NCBI GenBank assembly: GCA_014529385.2
Contig: CM043963.1
Location: 101,365,912 to 101,429,911 of the forward strand
DNA length: 64,000 nucleotides
Direction of reading: 5' to 3'
DNA from: Adiantum capillus-veneris
Lineage: Eukaryota; Streptophyta; Polypodiopsida; Polypodiales; Pteridaceae
Shown: piece by piece, positions 1 to 12,240 of the stretch
How the letters are laid out: every line of letters begins with the position of its first letter
Position numbering within the stretch: the stretch's first letter is position 1
Translations under genes and position numbers: made by a program
The notes under the pieces: generated by a model
What the model saw: the letters and a program-made list of their open reading frames with translations, nothing else
What the model was told of the DNA's origin: nothing
Databases searched by the model: none

Positions 1-56
<56 letters not shown>
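1..56. repeat. (CA)n microsatellite
   Basis: Pure CA dinucleotide run at the window edge, so its full length is unknown. It is the first of several long CA/GT tracts in the window (also 39239-39336, 44861-44892, 45768-45857 and 55640-55678). Confidence 0.98.
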
Positions 57-57
<1 letters not shown>

Positions 58-131
58 GCACCTGATATCATGAAGTAGTACGTACTGTTGGTTGTATTGG
101 GAGGGTCACTATATAGAGATCTTGCATAACA

Positions 132-285
132 TGTTGGTGCAAGCAAAGTTGGTCCGAGCGAGGAGTGGTACCAAGCAAAGCTAAGGATGCCTACATGTGT
201 GAGACCCAGCGCTAAAGCTGATATGTAAGGCTTGGGTAGACAAAGGCCAGTGGAAATGCATGTATAATATGGCTTTTCAAAAAGA
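132..285 (+). repeat. Element A 5' LTR (recognisable first part)
   Basis: Begins TGTTGGTGCAAGC and matches 3872-4014 for about 150 bp. Its right edge cannot be set because the partner LTR is truncated. From about 290 to 700 I see no coding match; this stretch probably holds the rest of the LTR and leader. Confidence 0.65.
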
Positions 286-699
286 CTCCAATAAAGGTCA
301 ATTAGGATGGAAAGTCCAAGTGTCCAAAGTGCTAATGCTAGTGCCTAAGAATGTAATGTTCAAAGTGCTCTAGAAGCCATTCCAGACGGCTCCTCAAACA
401 AAGCCACAATGTGAAAGATATTGAAGTTCAAATTTAGAAGGCTTTGAAGATCCCCGACGGTCAAGGCAAATGGGGGCAAATGGACAGAGTTGATGTCAGT
501 AGATAGGATTAAAGAGCTTAAGTTATAGAGCATGTGGTCTTATTGGATTGTCAATTGGAGCTCTAGAGGGAAATTTATGGCCACTTGAAAGATTGACAAG
601 GCTAGTTATGGGCCGACTTGCGTGCTTAGGGAAACATGCCATCAACTATTTTAGGAAGCTTGACAAGGTTTGCGGGGCTAGTGTTCATATGCCACTTTT

Positions 700-1420
700 C
701 AGGATTGGTTGAACAGGGTATTTGGTCCCTATTTGAGCATGTTCTTTAGGGTTTTTATGGATGACATTGGATGCTATAGCTCAAGGGCAAATAATCCCAT
801 TTACTTTGAAAACATGGTGATAAGTCGTGGAGAGGTGACCTACACCAAAGTGGAGCAATGGGTCATGGATTTGGTTTTTGCTTGCAGGAAGTTCAAAGTG
901 TATCTCATTGTACTAAAGTTTTATGTGTTGACAACTAACAATTTGTTGCCTAAAGTGGTGCTGCACTTGAAGATAGGGAAGCGGACCATGAAATGGGTGA
1001 TAGAGCTATAGGAATTTGAGTTGATTTCAAGGTCAACCATATGAGTCGGTCTCAGTTAGCCAGTATTTTAGTCAATAAGGTCGTTGATTTACCAATCTAT
1101 CCAAGAGTGGTAGGAGATGAAGCTAAAGAGAAGCCTGTATTAGTGGGAGCCTTTACTATGTGGTTTGATGGTGCGTATAGGAGAGTGATACAGAAAGCAG
1201 GAGTAGGTGTGGTGCCCGTGTGGTGATACGGGATCCACATGACAAAGTGATCTTTTCAAGGGCATACAACTTGGAGGACGTTCATTCCAACAATGAGGTG
1301 GAGTATCTCATTTTGCATTTGGGAATGAAGCAGTGTGTGGAGTTTGGTATTTCTAGGTTGGTGGTAAAAGGTGATGCTTTAAATTGGTCATGAAGTAGTT
1401 GCTAGTCCAATAAAAGGTGA
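700..1420 (+). pseudogene. Element A RT / RNase H / second RNase H remnant
   Basis: The reverse transcriptase end carries an FMDDIGCYSS block, equivalent to the catalytic D-D region of gypsy RT. An RNase H connection follows (TMKWVIEL), then a second RNase-H-like domain starting MWFDGAYRR with the weak GVGVV strand. The same order is seen more clearly in E2 (58522-59880). Fossil with several breaks. Confidence 0.7.
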
Positions 1421-1639
1421 AGCGGGATTCTTTAAAGCATTGGTTTTATGCCATCAAAAAGTTGTTAAAGTTTTTTGCAGAGGTTCAATTCAAACATGTC
1501 AAAAGAGACCAAAATCAAGAAATGGACCAGCTTGCAGGCAGTAAAGTGCAAGTGCAGATTACAAGTATACATATGGCCCTAGCCACTTATGCAGGTTGTG
1601 AAACCTTGAAGGAGATTGAAGACTTTTTTAGCATAGGGC

Positions 1640-3470
1640 ACTGTCCAAAGAGGTTGTCTAAGCTGCAAAAATGGAGGATAATGCAGAAGGCGCGCAAATT
1701 TACATTGATAGGGGAGGATCTAATGACCTATGGACAAGATGAAGTGCTGCAGAGGGCACTTTACAAAGAAGAAATTGGCATGATGTTGCATCTGTGTCAT
1801 GAGAAAAGTGGGCATCAGGGTAAAGACTAGGTTTTGTTTTGGATTTTGAGAGTAGATTTTTATGTCCTTTAGTAGTATGTGATGTGCACTATTGGTGCAA
1901 GACCTGCCACGAATGCCAAACTATGGGCGAGAGGAGACTAGTAGCCGAGTCATAGGGGGACTATCATTGCCCAGAATGCTTTTGAAAAGTGCGGTTTGGA
2001 TGCCATTGGTCCACTCTTGAAGTCAATAAGTGGGAAAAAATACATTGTGGTAGCGATTGACTACCAAGTGGGTAGATGCAAAGGCAATTAAGGAGGTAAA
2101 CGCTCATGTTGTAGCTCAGTTTGTTTTTGATAACATTTCCTATTGTTTTGGAGTACCGTGGGTGCTCATCTTTGATAGAGGGCAGGGATTTAGAAGCAAT
2201 CTTATGAAGGCTTTGGTGGAGAAACTGGGCATTCTCTTCACCCTATCATCCTTAATGCAATGGTTTGGTGGAAAGTGCCAATGGTCAAATAAACAAAAAT
2301 ACTGACGAAGTATGTTTATAAGCAGGCGAGAGAGTGGAAGGCGAATCTCGAGAAGTGTTTATGGGCATATAGGACGTCTTACAAAGTGGCTACCAATTTT
2401 ACCCTGTTTGAGTTGGTCTATGGTAAGGAGGCAGTGTTGCCAGTGCATACACAACTAGGTGCTTTAAAGAGGATGTGGAGAGTCAACTCCACACAACAAG
2501 AGACACTACAGGATCAAATTGTCAATCTTGAAGATTTACAAATGAACAGGGAGGCGGCAATAGACTATTATGTGAAGCAACAGGAGAAATGGATTCCTAA
2601 GTTTAACCAAAGCTTAAGGGGCAAAAAGATAAGAGGAAGGAGATCTGGGGATGAAATACAAGAGCTACTTGTTTTGGATTTTGAGAGTAGATTTTTATGT
2701 CCTTTAGTAGTATGTGATGTGCACTATTGGTGCAAGACCTGCCACGAATGCCAAACTATGGGCGAGAGGAGACTAGTAGCCGAGTCATAGGGGGACTATC
2801 ATTGCCCAGAATGCTTTTGAAAAGTGCGGTTTGGATGCCATTGGTCCACTCTTGAAGTCAATAAGTGGGAAAAAATACATTGTGGTAGCGATTGACTACC
2901 AAGTGGGTAGATGCAAAGGCAATTAAGGAGGTAAACGCTCATGTTGTAGCTCAGTTTGTTTTTGATAACATTTCCTATTGTTTTGGAGTACCGTGGGTGC
3001 TCATCTTTGATAGAGGGCAGGGATTTAGAAGCAATCTTATGAAGGCTTTGGTGGAGAAACTGGGCATTCTCTTCACCCTATCATCCTTAATGCAATGGTT
3101 TGGTGGAAAGTGCCAATGGTCAAATAAACAAAAATACTGACGAAGTATGTTTATAAGCAGGCGAGAGAGTGGAAGGCGAATCTCGAGAAGTGTTTATGGG
3201 CATATAGGACGTCTTACAAAGTGGCTACCAATTTTACCCTGTTTGAGTTGGTCTATGGTAAGGAGGCAGTGTTGCCAGTGCATACACAACTAGGTGCTTT
3301 AAAGAGGATGTGGAGAGTCAACTCCACACAACAAGAGACACTACAGGATCAAATTGTCAATCTTGAAGATTTACAAATGAACAGGGAGGCGGCAATAGAC
3401 TATTATGTGAAGCAACAGGAGAAATGGATTCCTAAGTTTAACCAAAGCTTAAGGGCAAAAAGATAAGAGG
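1640..3470 (+). pseudogene. Element A integrase remnant (duplicated)
   Basis: H2C2 zinc-finger-like sequence (LCHEKSGHQGK around 1790-1825; CKTCHECQ around 1900-1925) precedes a DDE core (WVDAKAIKEV, then FDRGQGFRSNL). A C-terminal FELVYGKEAVLPV block, typical of gypsy integrases, ends each copy. Fossil, not a functional integrase. Confidence 0.8.
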
Positions 3471-3503
3471 AAGGAGATCTGGGGATGAAATACAAGAGCT
3501 ACT
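1838..3503 (+). repeat. 835-bp tandem duplication within element A integrase
   Basis: About 1838-2669 is repeated head-to-tail at about 2673-3503 with an offset of 835 bp. Reading the two copies side by side shows essentially identical sequence, with one single-base length difference near the right end. Each copy holds the integrase zinc-finger tail (CKTCHECQ), the integrase core and the C-terminal GKEAVLP region. The junction shares only a few bases (TTG), which fits end joining or replication slippage rather than recombination between long repeats. Confidence 0.95.
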
Positions 3504-3871
3504 TGGATTTTACTTTCCAAAATAAGTTCAAGAATAAGTGGAGGGTCCGTACAGGGTACATGAAGCTTTTTCAAATGGGCCTATCAATTGGTGAGGTGGA
3601 AGGGTAAGCTGCTTAGAAATAGGGTGAATGGGGTGCGCCTTAAGCTGTACTTTGAAAGGAGTTTGGTACTTGATGTGAATCAAACTGTAGCCAGAGGGGT
3701 TGGGCAACCCACCTGAAGGGGCTCAAGAGCGATGGACACAGAGCGTTGTACATACTGTACATATGGTTGTGTCTTTTTCAGTGTGCTTTAGTGCTAACAA
3801 AGTGTTGTAGGTTTCAAGTTCAATAAAGTTGCTTTTGGTTGAACATAAATGTTCAACAAGGGGGTGAAAAA

Positions 3872-4024
3872 TGATGGTGCAAGCAAAGTTGGTCCGGATC
3901 AGGAGTAGTACCAAGCAAAGCTAAGGATGCCTATAGGTGTGGGACCAAGTGCTAAAGCTGGTATGTAAGGCCTGTGTAGACAAAGGCCACTAGAATGTAT
4001 AATGTGGTTTTTGGGACCAAAAAC
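3872..4024 (+). repeat. Element A 3' LTR, truncated
   Basis: Matches 132-285 and follows a PPT-like run. It stops abruptly at 4024, where the TGTCATAAAAT start of the B-outer LTR begins. The rest of this LTR is not found to the right of B-outer. Confidence 0.7.
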
Positions 4025-5558
4025 TGTCATAAAATCTGATATCTAACCAACCCCAATAATTTTCTCATATTAAATTGATCACTTAATGTGGGAGAATAAA
4101 CAGGAACAAGGGTTAGAATATAGACATGTGCTTTCAGATCTATCTCAACACGGGGCCAAAGGTAAAGGGGTCCAAATGAGAGATGGTCTGTCAAAGAGCA
4201 AGGCTAGCTAATGGTGGAGCTTAAAGACCTTAGGGTTAGATTCATTAAAGACCTCCAAAGGTTAGTGTTAAAAAGTCCTTTGACCTTAGGTAAGCTAGGG
4301 CTGAGCTTGAGGTGGGATCCCGGCCCAAGCTTGAGGTGCTTGTTGTGCTTGTTGACTAAGGTGCTTGAGGTGCTTGTCGTGCTTGTTGACTAAGATTCTT
4401 GAGGTGCTTGTTGTGCTTGCCGACTAGGGAGCCTGAGGTGCTTGTGGGAACACTACCCAGGCTTGAGGTGCTTCGTCATGCTTGCTGACTAAGGTGCTTG
4501 GGGGTAAGGTGTGCAAAACTCAACAACTATCCCTACAAGGAGGGGGCGAGCCCTACAAGAGGGGGGTAGAGAGAGAATACACACACCCTCCCAGAAGGCA
4601 AGCTAGGTACAAGGAGCAAAAGGGACACTTGTCAAGCTCCTCCTCATGTTGCCCTCATGGTGTGCCTAAAGCCTATTGGTTGGCCTCCCAAGGAGTCCAA
4701 TGATAAATTAGTTAATTTAATTAATTATTTTTGAATTTATCAAGTCCTCTCTCTCAAAGGGGAAAGGGGACACTTGTCCCAAGACACCATGCGTGCTTGA
4801 TATGCCTCTTTCTTGTGATTGGCTAGGCCTACCAACGAGCTTCAAGCATGAGCTACTAGGGGGGGTCAACCAAAGCAAGATAGGGGGTTGCTTGGTGGGT
4901 ATACTCTCCCACACACACTCATACAACTCTCATTGTGTGGCGTGCAAAGTCCAAGATCTCCATCTCCTTCTCCAAGCAAGTAGAGAGGTTGAGAGCCTAC
5001 ACCAACACTCTTGGCTATGTAATGCAAATCCAACCAAGAACCATGCTTGAATGCTTAAGCTTGCCATCTTCTCCATCTTCATTACTATGCTATTATGTAT
5101 GCTAGCAAGAAGAGTGATGATAAGTGAGGAATTATTTCTTTCTCCTATGAAGTGTTTCTTCTTCCTCTTCCCTACCCTCATTCCCTGGTAGCTCTCTCCA
5201 CCTTCAAAGGTGTTTGAGGTCTTGGGACTGAGGCTCAGGATAGTTAATGCTTTCTACAAAGTTTATGCTATGCTCGTGATGCATGAAGCTTTCCATCTTC
5301 ATTGCATCACCTAGGTCACACGGAACACAAAGATTGTATTGTACCAAGTCTCTCTTGATGTGAGAAACTATAATACAAATGCCTATTGGAGGGGGGACCG
5401 GCTCCACATAAATCCAGTCCTCAACTGTTTTCATGTTCTCTAAACTCTCTCGCTTGCAAAAGTATCTTTCATTCCAAGTTAACTAAACAAAGTAATTTCA
5501 CAAAAGTACTTTCTTTAATCTTCCATACTCTCAAAGTTAATAGGCCATTTCCATTACA
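4025..5558 (+). repeat. B-outer 5' LTR (chromovirus family B)
   Basis: Starts TGTCATAAAATC and ends CCATTTCCATTACA, followed after one base by a tRNA-iMet-type PBS. It aligns well with the reverse complement of both B-inner LTRs. It includes a subfamily-specific minisatellite (about 4330-4500) built on GCTTGTTGTGCTTGTTGACT. The LTR at 20572-22157, which would be its 3' partner, is far more diverged. Confidence 0.9.
4330..4500 (+). repeat. LTR minisatellite, ~34-bp units
   Basis: About four to five imperfect units built on CTTGAGGTGCTTGTTGTGCT. B-inner LTRs have only one related unit here but instead expand a neighbouring ~44-bp unit (7088-7230). Confidence 0.8.
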
Positions 5559-5559
5559 T

Positions 5560-5571
5560 TGGTATCAGAGC
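5560..5571 (+). other. Primer binding site, tRNA-iMet type (B-outer)
   Basis: TGGTATCAGAGC, the classic 12-nt complement to the plant initiator tRNA-Met 3' end, lies one base after the LTR end. The leader follows to 5875, where B-inner interrupts it. Confidence 0.92.
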
Positions 5572-5875
5572 ATTTGGTTTCTCTTCTCTTGCTTAAGAAG
5601 AGAGGTCCTTAAGTATCCTATAAATGGTTGATTTTTCTAATTTTATTAGGGTAAGTGGGACTGGGATCTATTATCGGTTTTGTTGAGCCCACTATGTAAG
5701 ATATGGTGCACACCTTGGGATCTTTGGACTTTATAATGGAGTCTTTTTAGACTTGACTATGGCTTTACCATTATTGATCCATAAAAAGTCCAAAAGGAGC
5801 TAGCCCTTGAAAACTCTGCAATATTAGACTCACTCCACTACTCTCTATAATTAACCAATTCGAGCTCTGCGTGTA

Positions 5876-7508
5876 TGTAATGGAAATGGCCTATGAACTT
5901 TGAGAGCAGCGGAATTAGGAAATTAGGTGAAGCACTTTTAAGAGATTACTTTGTGAGCATAGCGGTGAACTTAATTGATGGTAGCAACATAAACATGGTA
6001 CTTAGTTAACTTGGCATGAACAATACTTTTGCAAGAGAGAGAGTTTAGAGAACATGACAATAGTTGAGGACCGGATTCATATGGAGCCGGTCCCCCCTCC
6101 AATAGGCATTTGTATTATACTTTCTCCCATCAAGAGAGACTTGGTACAATACAATCTTTGTGTTCCTTGTAACCTAGGTGATCAATGAAGATGAAAATCT
6201 TCATGCATCACAAGCATAACATAAACTTGAAGAAAGCATTAACTATCCCAAGCCTCAGTCCCGAGGCCTCAAACACCTTCGAAGGTGGAGAGAGCTAGTG
6301 GGGAATGAGGATAGGGAAGAGGAAGAAGAAACATTCCATAGGAAAAAGAAATAGTTCCTCACTTATCATTACTCTTCTTGCTAGCATATATAATAGCATA
6401 GTAATGAAGATGGAGAAGATGGCAAGCTTAAGCATTGAAGCATAGCTCTTGGTTGGATTTGCATAACCAAGAGTGTTGGTGTAGGCTTTCACTCTCAAAA
6501 GCTTGGAGAAGGAGGTGGTGTTCCTCAACTTTCACCAAGTGAGAATAACCTCGCAAATGGGTGTGTGTGATGGTGTATATCCCCCTAGCACCCCCCTTTC
6601 TTGCTTTGAGCAAAAATTCTACTTGCTACAAGCTCATTGGACCCCTCTCCCCTTAGACAATCACATCCAACATGCATTCAAGCGTATGGGTAGTCTTTTG
6701 GCAAGTGTCCTCCTTACCCCTTAGAGAGAGAGAGATTAAAAATATCTAGATATTTGTTAGATGGAAGTAGAATCTCATTGGACCCCTCTTTAGCCCAACC
6801 AATAGCATTCAAGCACACCATGTGGTTAAGCTTAGTGAGAGTCTGACATGTGTCCCATGTGATCTTTTAGAATTCCCCTAACTTTGAGATTTTTATGCAT
6901 AGGAAGTTTCTCAAGCAACTTCCTCATTAAGTGATTAGGTTCTCTTTTTGACTCAAGCATCTTACCCCCCATGCATAGGAAGATTCTCAAGAAACTTCCT
7001 CGTTAAATGTGATAAGTACCTCTAGTACCTTAGTCATCAAGCATGACAAGCACCTTAGGTGGGGTTCCCACCTCAAGCACAGCCTTAGCTTGCTTAAGTT
7101 AGGTCGAGTTCCCACATCAAGCACGGCCCTAGCTTGCTTAAGTTTAGGTCGAGTTCCCACCTCAAGCACAACCCTATTTTGCTTAAGTTTAGGTCGGGTT
7201 CCCACCTCAAGTTCAGTCCTAGCTTGCTTAAGGTCAAAGGACTTTTAACACTAACCATTAGAGGTCATTAATGAAGCTAACCCTAAGGTCTTTTAAGCTT
7301 CATTAGTTGCACATTTCTCTTTGATAGACTACCTCCTTTTGGACCCTTATTGAGATGTAACCGTCTGTCCTTTTTGGTCCCGTGTTGAGATAGGTCTAGA
7401 AGCACATGTCTCTATTCTAACTCTTGTTCCCATTTATTCTCCCACATTAAATGATCAGTTTAATATGAGAAAATCATTTGGTAAAGTTAGATATTATATT
7501 TTATGACA
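5876..7508 (-). repeat. B-inner 3' LTR
   Basis: On the minus strand it begins TGTCATAAAATATAA and ends CCATTTCCATTACA. It contains three-plus copies of a ~44-bp minisatellite (7088-7230: TTAAGTTTAGGTCGAGTTCC units) and a GA-rich tract near 6722. Confidence 0.93.
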
Positions 7509-7523
7509 TTACCTCTCTCTTGA
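7509..7523 (-). other. B-inner polypurine tract
   Basis: The minus strand reads TCAAGAGAGAGGTAA directly before the 3' LTR. The same tract precedes the LTR at 20572. Confidence 0.85.
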
Positions 7524-7939
7524 AATCATAGTCGTCCTCGACTATGAGGTAGAGAAGATAAAGCCTAGTCATTAGTCCATGTTACTTAGCGGGTAGAGGA
7601 TCCCTTTTTACCCTTCTACATCATTCCAAGATGGATGACTAATTCATTTGGTGCTTGGGAGACGTAGCTGCCGCAAGTATGTCTGCTCTTTAGTCCATAT
7701 CATACTTCCAAAGTAGTGACAAGTTCTACTTCGTGTTTGGGAGACGTCGTTGCCACAAACATGATTCTAAGCATGCATACTTTAAATTTGTGCACAATAA
7801 AAAGAGAACTAGACCTATAAGACAAAAACATTTTCCATTTAAAATGCATTTTCATATGCTTACTCTAGTGCAACATTGTAAGCATTGACAAGGTTCAGAT
7901 TATCCTTAAACTAGGTTCTTTGCATTCATCTAGCATCTT

Positions 7940-9330
7940 TAAAAGAATACTTCTTAAACTTAATAAGATACCGTCAGATAATCTTACCGTTTCTTAATAC
8001 CTTGTCTTCATGTCATAGGATGGACTCAGGTTGAAGTACTTTTTCTTGAACTTTGATTTTTGGAGGGTCTGCAACAACTATTGCTTCTTTTGGTGACGCT
8101 TCTTTGTAAGGCTTATGTAGGTTCTCATAGAAAACATTGTGCATGAGCCAATGGTTGGGCAAATTCAATTGATAAGCCATCTCATTGGCTGGCTTAATAA
8201 TTTTAAGGACCATAGTATCTTTTTGCTAATTTAGTATCATACTCTTGGTGGTCCATAGGATTCTTGCCCGTAGTATGCCTCAGATGAGCCTTGAGAAACT
8301 TTAGCAAGACCCAATCATTTTACTTAAAGGCTAAGGCTCTTTTGTGCTTATTAGCAACAGCCCTTTTTGCCTTTGCTGTGAGATGCCATATAACCATTTA
8401 ATCTTTGGAAAATATTCTTGTAGGTCTTGGTTATATCCATCAGTAGTAAAGATCTTTCCATTTAATCTTTGGAAAAGATTCTTGAAGGTCTTGGTTATAT
8501 CCATCAGTAGTAAAGATCTTTCCATATACTTTTAGTAATAAGGTACTTTTGTATCTTCCTTCTTTAACCTCAAAAGGTACTTTCCCCATAGAAGTATGTA
8601 CAATATCATTGTACGCATACTCTATAAGAGGTAGGTACTTCTATAACTGAGAACATTGATCTACTTCCATGACATAGGTTTTAAGTAGATCAAGAATTGT
8701 TAGATTAGTTATTTCATTTCGGTCATCCTTTTGTGGATGATAGGCCGAAAGAGAAATTTAATCTACTTCCTAGATTCTCAAAGAGACCCTTCTAGAAATT
8801 ACTGGTCATTCTAGGATCTTTGTTCGACACTATGGGTGTTGGAAATCCATGATGCTTGAAAATTTGAGATCTGAAGAGGGTTTCCATTTGATGTGCCTCA
8901 ATAGTCTTTTTGACAGGCATAGAGTGTGTTTTCTTGTTAAGCCTGTCGACGACTGAAACAATCCAAGTTGCTTCCCTCGATCAAATTTCAACTTTTGGTA
9001 TACCGCACATTTTGAAACATACTCTTGTATGTTTACTTTTCATGGTAGACCAACATAAATAAATTTCTATTCCTCGAAGAGTAGATTATGGAATCCCTCT
9101 TTGCTCCGCATAAGGAGAAGTATGGGATTCATACATGACTTTCGTATTGTATGGGTGATTCACACATAGCCTATTGCCGTTTGGAAGATAACCATCCTTC
9201 AAGGTGAATGGTTCTTTTTTCTTTTCCCTATTGCAAAGGCTATAATAATGTACTTAAAAGTTTCGGTCAGTAGCATACTCATCTATCATAAAAGATAGAT
9301 CATTGTGAGTTGCTATAGACATAACATTTA
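7940..9330 (-). pseudogene. B-inner integrase and chromodomain remnant
   Basis: The integrase C-terminal block ends NEMAYQLNLPNHWLMHNVFY (8100-8200). A chromodomain-like segment follows (RYLIKFKKYSF, about 7945-8010), which in this family targets chromatin (family knowledge). Upstream, 8700-9000 resembles the DDE core (around IVSNKDPRMTSNF). A 64-bp tandem duplication sits at 8394-8521. Fossil with multiple breaks. Confidence 0.72.
8394..8521. repeat. 64-bp tandem duplication in B-inner
   Basis: Two consecutive units starting CCATTTAATCTTTGGAAAA at 8394 and 8458, differing at a few bases. Confidence 0.93.
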
Positions 9331-10330
9331 CGCTTGGTCGTTGTGAAAGTGCATTGACCACTTGATTGTGCTTGTCAGCAATGTGAGCAATATGAAATTT
9401 AAATTGAAAAAGAAAATTTGCCTACCTCATTTGTTGGTCGGAGAGCTTGGTTTGCGTCATGAAGTTCTTGAGGCTTTGTGATCCATTCGTAGGATGAATG
9501 GAGTCCCCAAGAGATAGCGTTTCCACGTGTTTAGGGCATATAGAATAGCTAGTAGCTTTTTGTATTTGCCCAATACTCACTTATCGAAGTTGAGTCTTTG
9601 ACTCTCATATGCTATGGCATGCTCTTCTTGAAGCAAAATAGCTCCAAAGCAATTACCACAAGCATCATGTTGGACCTCAAATGGATTTGAGAGATCTAGT
9701 AGTGTGAGCACACATTGAGAGATAAGATTCTCCTTAAGCTTCTCAAAAGCTTCGTGCACTTTTCTAGTCCATGAATACTTAACGTTTCTTTTTGTTAAGT
9801 CATGTAATGGGCCTGCTATTAGCTAGAATTTTTTCTATGAAGCATCTATAATATGAACACATACCTATGAAACTTCGTACCTCATGTAGATTCCTTGGAT
9901 TAGGCCATCCTCTTATCATCTCTAACTTTGTTGGATCCATACGGGTGCCATTCTTAGAGATAATGTGACCTAGCTATTGAATCTCTTGTAGGAAAAAAAT
10001 CACTTTTCTTTTGATTAATGAAAAGCTTATTCTCTCTCACAACTTGAAAAATTACCTGGAGGTGTCGCTTATAACCCTCAAGAGATTTTGAGTGGCCTGA
10101 AGATTTTTGTCCATAATGAGTTTGAATGCGTCTAGAGCATTTGTCAGGCCAAAACTTGTAAATTATCAAATAGATCTTCTACTTGCGGCACGGGAAATCT
10201 ATTTTTGATAGTGATCTTATTTAGTGCTCTATAGTCGACACACATGTGATATGTGCCGTCTTTCTTTTGCACTAAATGCAATGGTGAACAAAATGGAGAG
10301 GAGCTAGACCTCACCATCCTTCTTTTTTTT
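9330..10330 (-). pseudogene. B-inner RT / RNase H remnant
   Basis: The RT fingers motif (VQKKDGTYHMCVDYRALNK, about 10200-10290) is followed by a palm-side piece around 10060-10160 (ALTNALDAFKLI). A single RNase H follows (PFEVQHDACGNCFGAILLQ, 9600-9760). Having one RNase H plus a chromodomain separates family B from the dual-RNase-H elements A, E1, E2 and E3. Confidence 0.75.
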
Positions 10331-10849
10331 CACCAATACATGCACTTGACTCATGATCTCCTCTTGTTGAGCTTATGAAACTTGATAAGGAGGCTTGTTA
10401 GGCGGTGAGCTTCTTGATAGGAGCTCAATTGTATGGTCATCATCCCTCATTTTAGAGATAGATCACTAGGGATGTCATCAATGAAAACATCTTGGAATCC
10501 ATTTAGGAAATTAGACAACTCTAATTCCTCTTGATTTCCTTTATTGCAAGGATATGGTGTTCCCCGACTCATTAGCATCTATGTACATGCATTTTTCCCT
10601 GTTAGGTGAAGTAGATTCTCCTTTCAAGGAAATTCATGTTGGAAGCCATGCGGTTAAACCATGGTGCCCCAATGATAAAATTCTCATGTTTGAGAGGGAA
10701 GATGAAGAAATCATTTTTGTCCACATAGGTTTGGACATGAAGCCTAAATTTTCCAATTAAGGAAGTAATTGAGACGTCTTGTCCCTTGATCTAGCTCCAT
10801 TGGCTTTCAATATATCTCCCATCTTGTGGGCTTGTATGCCTAGCTTAGT

Positions 10850-12240
10850 GGTCAACTCCGTGGATATGAAGTTGTGAGTTGAACTAGGGTCAAAAAAATA
10901 AAGGCATCATGCTCTTGCATCTTTCCCCAAGCATAGGAAAGGAGAAATCCTTGGCAATGAGCATCCTCTTTTGGAGCTTCAAACATAGAGGCTCTAGGAG
11001 TCTTATTGCGGGTAATTCTCTTGGGGCAAGGACGATAACCATGGCCTTGCTCCCCACACTTAAACATTTGTGGTCCTTACGAGGAGCTTCTAGCTCTTTA
11101 GGAGAGAGTTTATATTTACCTTTGTAAACTTCCTTCTCCTTGGACGGATTGTTTTTGTTGTTGTTGGAATGGCCTTGAGAAGAATTTTGGGCATTGGATT
11201 TCCCCTTGGCATCACTTTTGTCTTTGTTTTCCATGGGTTTGACATTCCATCTAGATCCTTGTTGGAAATTGATGCGCGAAGCAAACATGGTGTGGTGGAT
11301 TACCTTGGTGATACAACCAGGCCATTGAGAGTTGACATACTCAGCCATCTCTTTGGGTAATCCCACACATAATTGTTTCTTTTGCATGGCAAAGTTTTGA
11401 AAGATAGTAGTCTTGAGATGTAAATCCCAAAACTTGTCCACATATTTGTGGATATACTTATGAGAGAGAAGCTTTAAACTTCACCATTTGGTAAGCATTT
11501 TGTCCTTTGCATCACTTGCAAGGAATTGCTTTATGATGGAAACTCGTAGAGTTTTCCATGTCTTTGGGGCTTTGCCGTTGCCATGAAGGCTAGCCCACCA
11601 TTGATGAGCTAATTTTTGGAAGTGCATAGCTACATGGTGTAGCTTGGAGGACTCTGTGAAGTCCTCCTCTCCAAAGGCCCATCAATACTTTGTCGGTACC
11701 ACTAAAGGTTTAGGGAGGATACTCTTTCCTCCCTCTTTGAACTTCTTTAACTTTTGTGACCTTCGCCATGCAGGGTAAGATTTGCGATGTCCTCCCCTCT
11801 TGTATTCTCTAGAAGAATAGCCATAGTTTTCATCGGTAGAGGAGGAAGGTGAAGAAGAAGGAGAAGAGGGTGACCTCTTTCTTGCCCTTTTCTTCCTTGG
11901 TTTCGTCTCTTCCCTTTTGGAGCGACGAGGAAAACGACAATGGGTTAACCGTTTTCTCTTGGGAGGAGTTGGCGATTGTTTTAGTCCTCCTTCATCGTGG
12001 AGCCACATCTTCGGAGGAATTTAGGGATTCATTGCTTTCTTGATCTTTGGATTCCTCCTCTCATATGGGAGAGAGTCTTCTTTTGGGGTCTCTTCAAGAG
12101 GCCTTGTAAGCTCTCTCTCCTCTTTGAGAGGAAAGGAAATCCTATAAGCACGAAGTTTTTGAGTGACTTCGGCTTGCAAAGAGGGGTTGCCCATAGCTTG
12201 TTGCAACCTAGTAACAAGATAATTAACAAACATGGGGCAT
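10850..12240 (-). pseudogene. B-inner gag remnant
   Basis: The N-terminal part (11680-12010) is rich in Arg, Lys and Ser. The capsid-like core (11380-11680) shares HQWWASLHGN-type sequence with B-outer gag. A Lys/Asn-rich linker leads to one CCHC zinc knuckle (CGEQGHGYRPC, about 11030-11070) expected to bind RNA. Fossil. Confidence 0.8.

Larger units (their letters stand above)
132..4024 (+). mobile_element. Ty3/gypsy LTR element A, broken, dual-RNase-H (Tat-like) type
   Basis: Fossil gypsy element on the plus strand. LTR-like sequence beginning TGxTGGTGCAAGCAAAG occurs at 132 and again at 3872, and the second copy is preceded by a purine-rich PPT-like stretch (about 3857-3870). Between them lie remnants of reverse transcriptase (from about 700), RNase H, an extra RNase-H-like domain with an FDGAYRR motif (about 1160-1190), and integrase (from about 1600). 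No gag or protease is seen, so the 5' internal part is missing. The second RNase H points to the plant Tat lineage (family knowledge). The 3' LTR is cut at 4024, where the LTR of B-outer begins. Multiple breaks; old, apart from the recent internal duplication. Confidence 0.8.

Noticed and set aside
6987-7248. Small open frames on both strands of the B-inner LTR (also 13890-14151)
   Set aside because: They translate the 44-bp minisatellite and lie in LTR sequence.
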